A model generated the notes under the pieces. The model saw only the letters and a program-made list of their open reading frames with translations. It searched no databases and was not told where the DNA came from. A DNA stretch of 64,000 nucleotides from positions 1 to 64,000 of the IMG/VR virus record IMGVR_UViG_3300027749_000095; one strand, written 5' to 3'. A program made the translations under genes and the position numbers. This DNA is from a virus. Below, one piece after another: positions 14,273-21,813 of this stretch. Each line of letters begins with the position of its first letter. The first letter of the stretch is position 1.

Positions 14273-15057
14273 AAATAGGTATTGTTGGATTGGGGTTTGT
14301 CGGCAATGCTATCCGGCGAGCATATGAAGACTTGTTTACCAATGTTATAGTAGTGGATGTAGATCCTACTAAATCCACAGGAACTTATACAGACCTACAA
14401 TGCTGCGATGCTGTGTTTGTGTGTGTTCCTAGTCCAGCTAAAGATACCGGAGAATGTGATACTAGCATACTAAATTCCGTATTGTACCTACTGCGAGATT
14501 ATAACAATGTTATTATCAGTAAGACTACTGCAACGCCGCAATTTTACGAAAAGATGCAGGCAGTTTATCCTAATTTAGTACACATACCAGAATTTCTAAA
14601 AGCTAGCAATGCTCGTGAAGATTATCTTAAAGAAGCTAATGCTATTATAGGCGGAAGTATTGCCGCCTATAGAAATGAAGCGGCTCGTATTATTAAACTA
14701 GCCCAACCAATAACACACGTAGAACATTGTTCAATAGGTGAAGCTGCCTTTATCAAATATACACTTAATACATACCTTGCTACTAAAGTTGTCTTTATGA
14801 ATGAAACTGCCGAACTAGCAGTAGCACACGGATACAACTGGGATACAATTAGAATGTATCTAGCTGAAGACAATCGAATTGGTTTGAGTCACATGCAAGT
14901 GCCCGGACCGGATGGATACTACGGATTTGGTGGTATGTGTTTTCCAAAAGATACAACTGCTTGGTTAAAATATGCAAATAAATTAGGTGTACAATTGAGC
15001 GTATTGAAAACAGCAATAAAGAAAAATATCCTATTAAGGTTGCAAAAACCTAAATAA
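14269..15057 (+). CDS. Short nucleotide-sugar 6-dehydrogenase
   Basis: UDP-glucose/GDP-mannose dehydrogenase family: NAD-dependent oxidation of a sugar C6 alcohol to an acid. 262 residues from ATG 14269, which gives MKIGIVGLGFVG with a GxGxxG NAD site; an upstream in-frame ATG lies inside the previous gene and is rejected. Also seen: VCVPSP, PEFLKASNAREDYL, the catalytic helix FIKYTLNTYLATK (Lys173, Asn177) and the nucleophile loop GFGGMCFPKD (Cys224). Typical enzymes have about 390-450 residues; the C-terminal UDP-binding domain is essentially missing. Other phages also encode short versions, so it may act on a different substrate or rely on dimer partners. Confidence 0.82.
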   Translation: MKIGIVGLGFVGNAIRRAYEDLFTNVIVVDVDPTKSTGTYTDLQCCDAVFVCVPSPAKDTGECDTSILNSVLYLLRDYNNVIISKTTATPQFYEKMQAVYPNLVHIPEFLKASNAREDYLKEANAIIGGSIAAYRNEAARIIKLAQPITHVEHCSIGEAAFIKYTLNTYLATKVVFMNETAELAVAHGYNWDTIRMYLAEDNRIGLSHMQVPGPDGYYGFGGMCFPKDTTAWLKYANKLGVQLSVLKTAIKKNILLRLQKPK

Positions 15058-15068
15058 TACTGTATAAT
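15040..15068 (+). promoter_or_regulatory. Sigma-70 promoter for the folE-queE operon
   Basis: TTGCAA (15040-15045), 17-base spacer, TATAAT (15063-15068) preceded by TG. The -35 is flanked by a short inverted repeat (AGGTT/AACCT) within the last codons of the dehydrogenase gene. The folE TTG start at 15110 follows with CGGAGAAT as ribosome binding site. Confidence 0.7.
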
Positions 15069-15109
15069 AATACGAAAGACATCCACGTCATTAACTCGGA
15101 GAATAAAAA

Positions 15110-15928
15110 TTGACACAAACATTTACCCCAGATCCTGCACTTAAACCCACACCAGAATTTAAATCAGACGAATATGTACCTTTAAAGAAAGAAGTCTTTA
15201 TTAAAGCGGGCGAAGACATGTCCGATAAAGGATATCAAGAAGGGACGTTAGCAGGAGCAATCCGCATGAGGATGAGACGTGATAACAAACGTTTCTGGGC
15301 TGGAGACAATATTAGCGACTATCTGCATGACTCAGATAAAGAGCATCTAATTAATGAAGCCACAGTAGCATTTGAACAAGTATTAGATACCTTGCTTATT
15401 GATCGTGAAAATGATCCAAACAGTAAAGGCACAGCCAAGCGACTGGCTAAAATGTACTTTAATGAAATTATGGAAGGTAGATATGAACCGGCACCAGATG
15501 CAACAGCTTTTCCAAATGACAGCGCCGACCGTTACGAAGGTATGCTTGTGGTACGTAGTGAGCTTCGAAGTATGTGTTCTCATCATCACCAGCCTGTCTC
15601 TGGGGTTGCCTACATCGGTATCATTGCCGCTAATAAACTTATTGGTCTCAGCAAGTATACCAGAATAGCACAGTGGTGTGCTCGTCGTGGCACACTACAA
15701 GAAGAATTATGTAATGACATTGCTAGAGAAATTGCTAAAGCAACAGAATCTGAAAATGTAGCAGTGTACATCCAGGCCATTCATGGATGTTGCGAGAATC
15801 GTGGCATCATGGCGCATAGTTCATTAACGCAGACTACAGTACTTAAAGGGTCGTTTAAAGACGATCCCCATACAAAAAAAGAGTTCTTTGATAACATTAA
15901 ACTGCAACAAGAGTTTGCACCACGCTAA
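15110..15928 (+). CDS. folE: GTP cyclohydrolase I
   Basis: Converts GTP to 7,8-dihydroneopterin triphosphate, first step of 7-deazaguanine (and folate) synthesis. 272 residues, longer than the ~220 of E. coli FolE because of an N-terminal extension of about 60 residues containing GAIRMRMRRDNKRFWAGDNI. Catalytic/zinc residues: Cys156-Ser-His-His159 (usual CEHH), GxAYIGI, LIGLSKYTRIAQ, then His225-x-Cys227. The TTG start is chosen for its spacing to CGGAGAAT. It is preceded by a sigma-70 promoter and heads a unit with a 2OG oxygenase and QueE. In a phage with DpdA, feeding the deazaguanine pathway is the likely role. Confidence 0.93.
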   Translation: MTQTFTPDPALKPTPEFKSDEYVPLKKEVFIKAGEDMSDKGYQEGTLAGAIRMRMRRDNKRFWAGDNISDYLHDSDKEHLINEATVAFEQVLDTLLIDRENDPNSKGTAKRLAKMYFNEIMEGRYEPAPDATAFPNDSADRYEGMLVVRSELRSMCSHHHQPVSGVAYIGIIAANKLIGLSKYTRIAQWCARRGTLQEELCNDIAREIAKATESENVAVYIQAIHGCCENRGIMAHSSLTQTTVLKGSFKDDPHTKKEFFDNIKLQQEFAPR

Positions 15929-15936
15929 GGAATATT

Positions 15937-16233
15937 ATGAATTGGTTAAAATTAAAATTACGCAACTGGGTATTAAGTGCCCATGATGAATGTGAACGTG
16001 ACAGCAATATTGTTAATTCAAAAAGAAGTATATCTGTATCAACAAAAGATATGAATAGTGATCCAACTCTAAACTTTAAGGTATACTCAGCAGTAGGTGG
16101 CAAGGTGGTAGAATTTTCACGCTATGATAGACGGTCTGATCGAAATGATCATACTACATATATCATTACTAATGAACAAGACTTCGGCGAGCGGATTGCA
16201 AAGATTGCAACTATGGAAAATTTAAAGTCTTAA
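15937..16233 (+). CDS. Small phage protein, unknown
   Basis: 98 residues with an AAGGAAT ribosome binding site just after folE. A hydrophobic-basic N-terminus (MNWLKLKLRNW) suggests an amphipathic helix, followed by a beta-rich stretch (LNFKVYSAVGGKVVEFSRYD) and YIITNEQDFGERIAKI. I recall related short proteins in T4-like marine phages with no function assigned. It sits between folE and the 2OG oxygenase. Confidence 0.65.
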   Translation: MNWLKLKLRNWVLSAHDECERDSNIVNSKRSISVSTKDMNSDPTLNFKVYSAVGGKVVEFSRYDRRSDRNDHTTYIITNEQDFGERIAKIATMENLKS

Positions 16234-16235
16234 TT

Positions 16236-16817
16236 ATGCAAATTCACGGATGGTTTCCTCGCCCTATTTGTGTTGTAGACAACGTATTATTGCACGAGTT
16301 AGGAACATTTGAAAATAGAACTAAAGAGCTTGTAAATCAAAGTTTCTATAGAAATATAGTATTAAGTGTAAATTCTACACACCCTACTAATAATACTCTA
16401 CATCTTGATCCTATTTTTAAACCGCTAGTAAGTATGATATATTCAACAGCTAGAGAATTTATGCAAGAAATAGGATATTATCAATTTTTAAATTCTCTTA
16501 AAATAAATTCAATGTGGACTAATGTTAGCCAGGAAGGTGATTTCCTTTATCCACACATTCATGGTTCAAGTTTACTTTCAGGTGTATATTATATTAAAGC
16601 GCCCATTGACAGTAAAATTAAGTTTTTCAACAACATAACAGATATGGTTCACCCTGCAAGTAACCCAACCCCGTTTACACAATCATATTGTGAGTACGAA
16701 TGTGACCCAGGTAGACTTATCATGTTTAGAAGTGATTTCCTCCACGGCACAGGAAAACAATCTGCCGGAGAGAAAATTGTAATTTCATTTAATATGGGTA
16801 CAGGAATATATGAGTAA
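16236..16817 (+). CDS. 2OG-Fe(II) oxygenase-like protein
   Basis: 193 residues. It follows the phage/TIGR02466-like oxygenase pattern: WTNVSQEGDFLYPHIHG with iron ligands His107 and His109, SLLSGVYYI, and a distal FRSDFLHGTGKQ with His170, then EKIVISFN whose Lys180 sits where the 2-oxoglutarate-binding basic residue is expected. Such enzymes hydroxylate proteins, nucleobases or small molecules. T4-like phages often carry them with unknown substrate. It overlaps the queE start by 8 bases, so it is translationally linked to the deazaguanine pathway; hydroxylation of the modified base is an attractive but unproven idea. Confidence 0.8.
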   Translation: MQIHGWFPRPICVVDNVLLHELGTFENRTKELVNQSFYRNIVLSVNSTHPTNNTLHLDPIFKPLVSMIYSTAREFMQEIGYYQFLNSLKINSMWTNVSQEGDFLYPHIHGSSLLSGVYYIKAPIDSKIKFFNNITDMVHPASNPTPFTQSYCEYECDPGRLIMFRSDFLHGTGKQSAGEKIVISFNMGTGIYE

Positions 16818-17661
16818 AATTAAAATTGCAGAGCTGTTTTACAGCATTCAAGGCGAAGGACGCTATATGGGTGTTCCGAGTGTGTTTCTACGCACATTCG
16901 GATGTAACTTTAAATGTGCAGGATTTGGCATGCCACGAGGAGAACTAAGTACAGAAGTTGAAACTATTTCTTTTGCTCATGACAATACTCCTTACAAGGA
17001 CTATAAAGATTTGCCGCTTGTTAGCACAGGGTGTGATAGTTATGCTAGTTGGGATCCACGTTTCAAAGACCTAAGCCCAATGCTTACAAGTGAAGCAATT
17101 GTAGATCGCATCATGGAAATTATTCCACATAGCGAATGGCATGACGAACATCTAGTAATTACGGGTGGTGAGCCATTGCTAGGTTGGCAACGTGCTTATC
17201 CTGACTTGCTAAACAATCCTAAAATGAAGGCGTTAAAAGAGATTACGTTTGAAACAAACGGTACTCAAAAACTTACACCGGAGTTTAAAGAATATCTGAG
17301 GAAGTGGAATAGTGTAGTAGGCAAGGAACTTACATTTTCAGTAAGTGCTAAACTTCCGGCAAGTGGTGAGAAGTGGAAAGAAGCCATTTGTCCAGAAGTA
17401 GTGTGTGAATACGAACAAGTGGGCACAGCATATTTAAAATTTGTAGTGGCAACAGAGCAGGATATTGCAGATGCCGAATGTGCTGTGGGTGCATTTTGTT
17501 CTGCAGGATTTAAAGGCCATGTGTACTTGATGCCGGTGGGTGGTGTGGAAAGTGTTTATACACTCAACGCAAAGAATGTGGCACTAGCAGCCATGAAGCG
17601 CGGATGGCGTTATAGTGACCGTTTACAAGTGCCGTTATTTAAAAATGAGTGGGGAACTTAA
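16810..17661 (+). CDS. queE: QueE-like 7-carboxy-7-deazaguanine synthase (radical SAM)
   Basis: Radical SAM enzyme making 7-carboxy-7-deazaguanine from 6-carboxytetrahydropterin. 283 residues. QueE hallmarks: ELFYSIQGEGRYMGVPSVF at the N-terminus, LVITGGEPLL (the GGEP SAM motif), FETNGT and a C-terminal domain with SVSAKL. Unusually, the cluster motif is split: Cys32 and Cys36 keep the CxxxC spacing, but the position of the third Cys is Phe39, and the third Cys with the CDxYASW context occurs at Cys75, after a 38-residue insert (CX3CX38C). An expanded cluster loop is known in Burkholderia QueE (CX14CX2C). It ends on the next start (TAATG). Confidence 0.9.
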   Translation: MSKIKIAELFYSIQGEGRYMGVPSVFLRTFGCNFKCAGFGMPRGELSTEVETISFAHDNTPYKDYKDLPLVSTGCDSYASWDPRFKDLSPMLTSEAIVDRIMEIIPHSEWHDEHLVITGGEPLLGWQRAYPDLLNNPKMKALKEITFETNGTQKLTPEFKEYLRKWNSVVGKELTFSVSAKLPASGEKWKEAICPEVVCEYEQVGTAYLKFVVATEQDIADAECAVGAFCSAGFKGHVYLMPVGGVESVYTLNAKNVALAAMKRGWRYSDRLQVPLFKNEWGT

Positions 17662-18104
17662 TGATTAAGAATTTTTTCAAACGTATTACTGGAATTACAG
17701 CAATCGAAGAAGCCACTGCCAAAGCTATAGCTGTTTCTGAAGCAGCCCAATTAGAAGCAAGTAAAAAAGCGGCTGCGGCAATTAAGGCAGCAGAGGAAGC
17801 AATGTATAGTCCAAAAGAACGTGCAACTGCCAAGGGCGAACCTTGGGTGGCAGTTTTGGACACACACGTCAATAAAGAAAATGTACGTAATGGTTTTTTT
17901 GAGCTTGACTGGAACGACCTATTTGTGTTACAATTGAAACAAGCCGGATATGGTTACGATGGTGACCCGGATGAGGAAATTGTAGATCGTTGGTTTAGAG
18001 ACCTAGCCAAAAATATGCTAGGAGAAGAAGGACAAGATACTACAAGAGGTGCAGGTTACATTAACGTGGTTCCGATCACAAAAGATAAATCAGAGGTTTC
18101 ATGA
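17661..18104 (+). CDS. Conserved T4-like phage protein, unknown
   Basis: 147 residues from ATG 17661, which overlaps the queE stop (TAATG); a GTG at 17649 in frame is rejected for lack of a ribosome binding site. The N-terminus has a basic helix and a long Ala-rich helix (17-50), then a folded block: PKERATAKGEPWVAVLDTHV, RNGFFELDWNDLFV, DEEIVDRWFRDLAKN and GYINVVPI. I recall the central block from other T4-like marine phages as a conserved hypothetical. It overlaps the RNase H start by 4 bases. Function unknown. Confidence 0.72.
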   Translation: MIKNFFKRITGITAIEEATAKAIAVSEAAQLEASKKAAAAIKAAEEAMYSPKERATAKGEPWVAVLDTHVNKENVRNGFFELDWNDLFVLQLKQAGYGYDGDPDEEIVDRWFRDLAKNMLGEEGQDTTRGAGYINVVPITKDKSEVS

Positions 18105-19084
18105 CATATATCATAGTCGACACTGCTAATACATTTTTTCGTGCTCGTCATGTAGTGCAGGGCAATGCCGATATCAAACTAGGTATGGCATTTCACATTA
18201 CTTTCAACAGCATTAAAAAAGCATGGCAGGATTTTGACGGCAGTCATGTAGTATTCTGCCTCGAAGGTCGGTCGTGGCGTAAGGACTTTTACAAGCCTTA
18301 CAAGGCGAACAGGCAAGAAACTCGTAGTGCTATGACTGTTAAAGAACAAGAAGAAGATAAGTTATTCTGGGAAGCGTTTGATGAGTTTAAAAACTTCATA
18401 ACAGAAAAGACTAACTGCACAGTATTGCAACATAAACAACTAGAAGCAGATGATTTGATTGCTGGATTCATTCAGATGCATCCAGAAGCAAAACATGTTA
18501 TTATCAGCACTGACGGAGACTTTGCACAATTAGTAAGTCCCACTGTTAGTCAATATAATGGTGTAGGTGATTTACATATTACACACGAAGGCATCTTTGA
18601 TGCTAAGGGCAAACCTGTTAAAGATAAAAAGACCGGTGAAGCAAAGCCCGCACAAGATCCAGAATGGATGCTATTTGAAAAATGTATGCGTGGCGATACT
18701 AGCGACAATGTCTTCTCGGCCTATCCCGGAGTTCGTACTAAGGGTACTAAGAATAAAGTTGGTTTACAAGAAGCGTTTGAAGATCGTAAATCCAAAGGCT
18801 ATGCGTGGAACAATCTCATGTTGCAACGTTGGTCTGACCATAACGGACAAGAACATCGTGTGCTAGAAGATTATCAACGTAATGTACAGCTCTGCGATTT
18901 AACTGCACAACCTGCAGACATTCGTAATTTTATTACTGAAACTATCAAAATTAATGCAGTACCTAAGACTGTTGATCAAGTTGGTATTCGTATGTTAAAA
19001 TTTTGTAACACATGGGACATGAAAAAGATTGCTGACAACATTCAGCAATATGCTGTTCCATTCCAGGCAAGATATAATAAATGA
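18101..19084 (+). CDS. rnh: RNase H / 5'-3' exonuclease, T4 Rnh-like
   Basis: FEN/PIN-fold 5'-nuclease that removes RNA primers from lagging-strand fragments. 327 residues (T4 RNase H 305). Metal-binding acidic residues: Asp7 in IIVDTANTFFRARH; the Glu115-x-Asp117-Asp118 cluster in LEADDLIAGF; Asp138 and Asp140 in STDGDFAQL; and Asp199/Asp202 in RGDTSDN. A helix-hairpin-helix-like segment follows. The length, motif order and replication neighbours support T4 Rnh rather than a Pol I 5'-nuclease domain. Last gene of the folE-queE run. Confidence 0.93.
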   Translation: MTYIIVDTANTFFRARHVVQGNADIKLGMAFHITFNSIKKAWQDFDGSHVVFCLEGRSWRKDFYKPYKANRQETRSAMTVKEQEEDKLFWEAFDEFKNFITEKTNCTVLQHKQLEADDLIAGFIQMHPEAKHVIISTDGDFAQLVSPTVSQYNGVGDLHITHEGIFDAKGKPVKDKKTGEAKPAQDPEWMLFEKCMRGDTSDNVFSAYPGVRTKGTKNKVGLQEAFEDRKSKGYAWNNLMLQRWSDHNGQEHRVLEDYQRNVQLCDLTAQPADIRNFITETIKINAVPKTVDQVGIRMLKFCNTWDMKKIADNIQQYAVPFQARYNK

Positions 19085-19121
19085 ATGAATGTCCTGTACT
19101 ACCTATTAAAAGGAAATAAAA

Positions 19122-19598
19122 ATGAATTTAAAAGCAAAACCCATTGTTGATGGAAAATTTTGGATTGTAGAAGAAGATGGTGAGAAGGTTGCTATCTTAC
19201 ATAAAAAAGAAAATAATAAGTTTATGTTAAGCTCTAAAGAAGGTGAGGTTTACTTTAATAGAAAAGACGATTTAACTAAAAAATTTGGCAAGGACTTTTT
19301 TCTAGTTAGCGATAAGGTAAAAATTACATACGAAGAAGTGCGTGACGTGTATGAGTATCCGACTAGTTGTAGGCCATATAATCCCCTGTTTAATGTACAA
19401 CGTAAGTTACCATTGTTTACCAAGAGCCAGGCCAGCAAGAGTCTGTATTGTGCTGGATATTACACAATTAAGTTTGATAAAGGCTGGGTTAAATCATTCT
19501 GTCCCAAGTTAATTACAGTTGAGCGGTATCCAACTAAAGGTCCGTTTAAAAGTGAACTTGAAATGAAACAGGTACTATCGAATGCCAAATCCGATTAA
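19122..19598 (+). CDS. Conserved phage protein, unknown
   Basis: 158 residues with an AAAAGGAAAT ribosome binding site. Beta-rich start (KPIVDGKFWIVEEDGEKVAI), then VYEYPTSCRPYNPLFNV, KLPLFTKSQASKSLYCAGYY and KFDKGWVKSFCPKLITVERY with several Cys (84, 109, 127) that could bind a metal. I recall the CxPYNPL and GWVKSFCPKL blocks from other T4-like marine phages as a hypothetical protein. It overlaps the next gene by 17 bases. Confidence 0.72.
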   Translation: MNLKAKPIVDGKFWIVEEDGEKVAILHKKENNKFMLSSKEGEVYFNRKDDLTKKFGKDFFLVSDKVKITYEEVRDVYEYPTSCRPYNPLFNVQRKLPLFTKSQASKSLYCAGYYTIKFDKGWVKSFCPKLITVERYPTKGPFKSELEMKQVLSNAKSD

Positions 19599-19824
19599 TA
19601 CTGCGCCTATCCAACAGTTTATACAACAGGTAAAGGCTGCTGATATTACTCAGCAACGAGAAATTAAGTTAGACATTAAAACTGCCAAAGCACTTGCGTA
19701 TTGTTTAGGTGAAGTTAGTGCTAAATTGCTTGAAGATTACGATACAATATTCAGACGATTAGAATCAAGCTCCGGTGGAGCAGTCACAGTACAGATGGAC
19801 GGGGGCGGGTTTTCCACCAATTGA
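19582..19824 (+). CDS. Small phage protein, unknown
   Basis: 80 residues; starts inside the preceding gene. Two helices (about 6-25 and 31-62, including DIKTAKALAYCLGEVSAKLLED) and a Gly/Ser tail. A helical adaptor-like protein; no catalytic residues. I cannot place it in a family. Confidence 0.6.
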   Translation: MPNPINTAPIQQFIQQVKAADITQQREIKLDIKTAKALAYCLGEVSAKLLEDYDTIFRRLESSSGGAVTVQMDGGGFSTN

Positions 19825-19826
19825 AT

Positions 19827-19860
19827 GATAAATATATGCGTACATAATATAGGACGCATA
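19827..19860 (+). promoter_or_regulatory. Putative late promoter and inverted repeat before a small gene
   Basis: GATAAATA at 19827-19834 resembles the late-promoter motif found elsewhere in the window. Directly downstream TATGCGT (19835-19841) and ACGCATA (19854-19860) form a 7-base inverted repeat enclosing the AGGA ribosome binding site of the gene at 19865. The hairpin could mask the ribosome binding site in the message. Confidence 0.4.
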
Positions 19861-19864
19861 CTTC

Positions 19865-20149
19865 ATGTCAAGACCCAAACCCACTGTTCTGTTAGAATAC
19901 ATTAATAAAAAGAACTATAAAAGCGAGCAAGTTCTTAGCGCAGAGGCTATCTGGGCAGTATTCTATAAACAAGAACCGTTTAATTTAAAATCAGCAAGTA
20001 GCATTACTAGCTATCCTGGACCTAAGTACAAGAAGGTCTCGTTTAGTAATCCAGGTCATGCACACAATCTTGCAAAGAAACTCAATCAAATGTTTAACTG
20101 TGATGACTTTGAAGTAGTCAAGTTAACCAGCGGCGAAATTATCAAATGA
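19865..20149 (+). CDS. Conserved T4-like phage protein, unknown
   Basis: 94 residues: SRPKPTVLLEYINKKNYKSE, then VLSAEAIWAVFY, SYPGPKYKKVSFSNPGHA and AHNLAKKLNQMF. A basic alpha/beta protein whose KPTVLLEY and GPKYKKVSFSNPGHAxNLA blocks I recall in other T4-like marine phages. Size and basic charge would suit a nucleic-acid-binding role, but this is a guess. The ribosome binding site lies within a hairpin loop. The stop overlaps the next start (ATGA). Confidence 0.72.
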   Translation: MSRPKPTVLLEYINKKNYKSEQVLSAEAIWAVFYKQEPFNLKSASSITSYPGPKYKKVSFSNPGHAHNLAKKLNQMFNCDDFEVVKLTSGEIIK

Positions 20150-20553
20150 TTTCAAAAGAGACCTACACCAAAATATTCCTGCAACAAAAGGAAAAAAGTA
20201 TAGATAGTGCCAATGTCAAGCATCATATGTACAAATGGTGGCAAAGTCACCGATCAAAAGAAATTGGCGGACTACGATTAAGTGACGAGGGTTTTGAATT
20301 TCTAACTGACGAATTGGGTTTGAAAAGTTATGAGATTCCATTTACTGAGCCAATTGAACTAAGTCCCCAAACTATCATATTTTTTGATAGATCAATGGAC
20401 GGCCCGTATTTTCTCACAAACCAAAGTATTACTGTATTTTCCGAAAAGAAATCTTTTGAGCTGTACATGTTTTCGGACGACATTCGAAAATACGGACTTG
20501 TTAAGGCAATGAACGCCCAAAATAAAGATAGCCAAACGGACGAAAACTCCTAA
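20146..20553 (+). CDS. Conserved phage protein, unknown
   Basis: 135 residues, overlapping the upstream stop by 4 bases. N-terminal basic helices (KWWQSHRSKEIGGLRL), SDEGFEFLTDELGLKSYEI and a beta-rich second half (TIIFFDRSMDGPYFLTN, then ITVFSEKKSFELYMF). The GLRLSDEGFEFL segment looks like a winged-helix recognition region, and I recall similar proteins in T4-like phages, but I would not name a function. A consensus sigma-70 promoter begins 8 bases after its stop. Confidence 0.7.
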   Translation: MISKETYTKIFLQQKEKSIDSANVKHHMYKWWQSHRSKEIGGLRLSDEGFEFLTDELGLKSYEIPFTEPIELSPQTIIFFDRSMDGPYFLTNQSITVFSEKKSFELYMFSDDIRKYGLVKAMNAQNKDSQTDENS

Positions 20554-20560
20554 AAAGAAG

Positions 20561-20589
20561 TTGACAGGGACGCTGTTACGCTGTATAAT
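20561..20589 (+). promoter_or_regulatory. Perfect-consensus sigma-70 promoter for the MoxR gene
   Basis: TTGACA (20561-20566), 17-base spacer, TATAAT (20584-20589). Both hexamers and the spacing match the consensus exactly. ACGCTGT occurs twice in direct repeat at the spacer/-10 junction (20570-20576 and 20578-20584). The ATG at 20639 follows with CCAGGAGTA as ribosome binding site. Confidence 0.85.
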
Positions 20590-20638
20590 AGCTACATAGA
20601 CAGTAAGATAACAACGCTTTTTTAACCCAGGAGTATAT

Positions 20639-21736
20639 ATGAGCGAGATCCTTTCACGTACCGTTGGCCCTAAGGCTGCTAAAAAATCTCTTCGCCGTGC
20701 TTTTAAAGCCAATCGTCCGCTGTTCCTTTGGGGACCTCCTGGAATTGGTAAAAGCGATATCGTAAAGCAAATGGGCGTTGAGCTCGAAGCTCACGTTATT
20801 GATATCCGTTTGAGCCTATGGGATCCCACTGATATTAAAGGTATTCCATTTTTTAACAGCACCGTTAATAAAATGGAATGGGCTCCCCCTACTGAATTGC
20901 CCGACGAAGTTATGGCAGCTAAGTACAAGAAAATCATCTTGTTCTTGGACGAAATGAACTCTGCGGCTCCTGCTGTTCAGGCAGCGGCTTACCAATTGGT
21001 GCTGAACCGTAAGGTTGGTACTTACCGCTTGCCTGACAACGTTTTGATTGTTGCCGCTGGCAACCGTGAAACGGACAGAGGTGTTACTTTCCGTATGCCT
21101 GCTCCGTTGGCTAATCGTTTCGTTCACTTGGAGATGCGTGTTGATTGGGACGACTACTTTGGCTGGGCTACTGAAAACAAAATCCACAAGGACGTGGTTG
21201 GCTTTTTGACTTTCTCCAAGAAAGACCTGTACGACTTTGATCCAAAGTCAGCATCACGTGCCTTTGCTACTCCTCGTAGTTGGGCGTTTGTTAGCGAACT
21301 GTTGTTTGATGACGACGAAGATGACAGCACAATGACTGACTTGATTTCGGGTGCGGTCGGTGAAGGTCTTGCAGTTAAGTTTATGGCTCATCGTAAGATT
21401 AGCTCAAAATTGCCTGACCCTACAGATATTTTAGCGGGCAAAGTTAAGAAAATGGACACCAAGGAAATTAGTGCCATGTACTCGCTGACAGTGTCATTGT
21501 GCTATGAATTGAAAGATGCCAGCGACAAAAACGACAAGAAGTTTAACGATAAAGTTAACTACTTCTTCCAATTTATGATGGACAATTTTGAAACTGAATT
21601 GGTTGTAATGGGTACCAAACTTGCATTGACTCAATACCAATTGCCGTTGGATCCAGATGAGATCAAATGTTTTGATGACTTCCATGCCAAATATGGTAAG
21701 TACATTGCGGCCGCTACAGATAAACATTCACGCTAA
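20639..21736 (+). CDS. MoxR-type AAA+ ATPase
   Basis: 365 residues. Walker A WGPPGIGKSD (31-40), Walker B IILFLDEMNSA (Asp104-Glu105), sensor 1 VAAGNRETD (Asn142), arginine-finger region MPAPLANRFVHLEM. This is the MoxR/RavA class, ATP-driven remodellers that usually partner with a von Willebrand A protein encoded next door, as here. It has a perfect-consensus promoter and strong ribosome binding site, suggesting high expression. The C-terminal part is helical with a conserved KFMAHRKI segment. Base composition is a little richer in GC than its neighbours. The target complex is unknown. Confidence 0.88.
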   Translation: MSEILSRTVGPKAAKKSLRRAFKANRPLFLWGPPGIGKSDIVKQMGVELEAHVIDIRLSLWDPTDIKGIPFFNSTVNKMEWAPPTELPDEVMAAKYKKIILFLDEMNSAAPAVQAAAYQLVLNRKVGTYRLPDNVLIVAAGNRETDRGVTFRMPAPLANRFVHLEMRVDWDDYFGWATENKIHKDVVGFLTFSKKDLYDFDPKSASRAFATPRSWAFVSELLFDDDEDDSTMTDLISGAVGEGLAVKFMAHRKISSKLPDPTDILAGKVKKMDTKEISAMYSLTVSLCYELKDASDKNDKKFNDKVNYFFQFMMDNFETELVVMGTKLALTQYQLPLDPDEIKCFDDFHAKYGKYIAAATDKHSR

Positions 21737-21753
21737 TTTGTAGCCAAAGTCAA

Positions 21754-21782
21754 TTGACAGGACCTGCGGGTCCTGTTATAAT
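21754..21782 (+). promoter_or_regulatory. Perfect-consensus sigma-70 promoter with palindromic spacer
   Basis: TTGACA (21754-21759), 17-base spacer, TATAAT (21777-21782). ACAGGACC-TGCG-GGTCCTGT (21757-21776) is a perfect 8-bp inverted repeat filling the space between the -35 and -10, so it can be a repressor operator, or a hairpin ending the moxR transcript. It precedes the VWA gene (ATG 21814, TTAGGAGCA). Confidence 0.85.
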
Positions 21783-21813
21783 ATATACATACAGTAAATA
21801 TTTAGGAGCAGAA

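Noticed and set aside
15051-15056. TAAATA next to the folE promoter as a late promoter
   Set aside because: It overlaps the stop codon of the dehydrogenase gene, is 54 bases from the next start and lies inside a good sigma-70 promoter; likely chance in AT-rich sequence.
21754-21813. N-terminal extension of the VWA protein from a TTG
   Set aside because: The TTG is the -35 hexamer, the segment encodes an unlikely peptide across the promoter, and ATG 21814 has a strong ribosome binding site.
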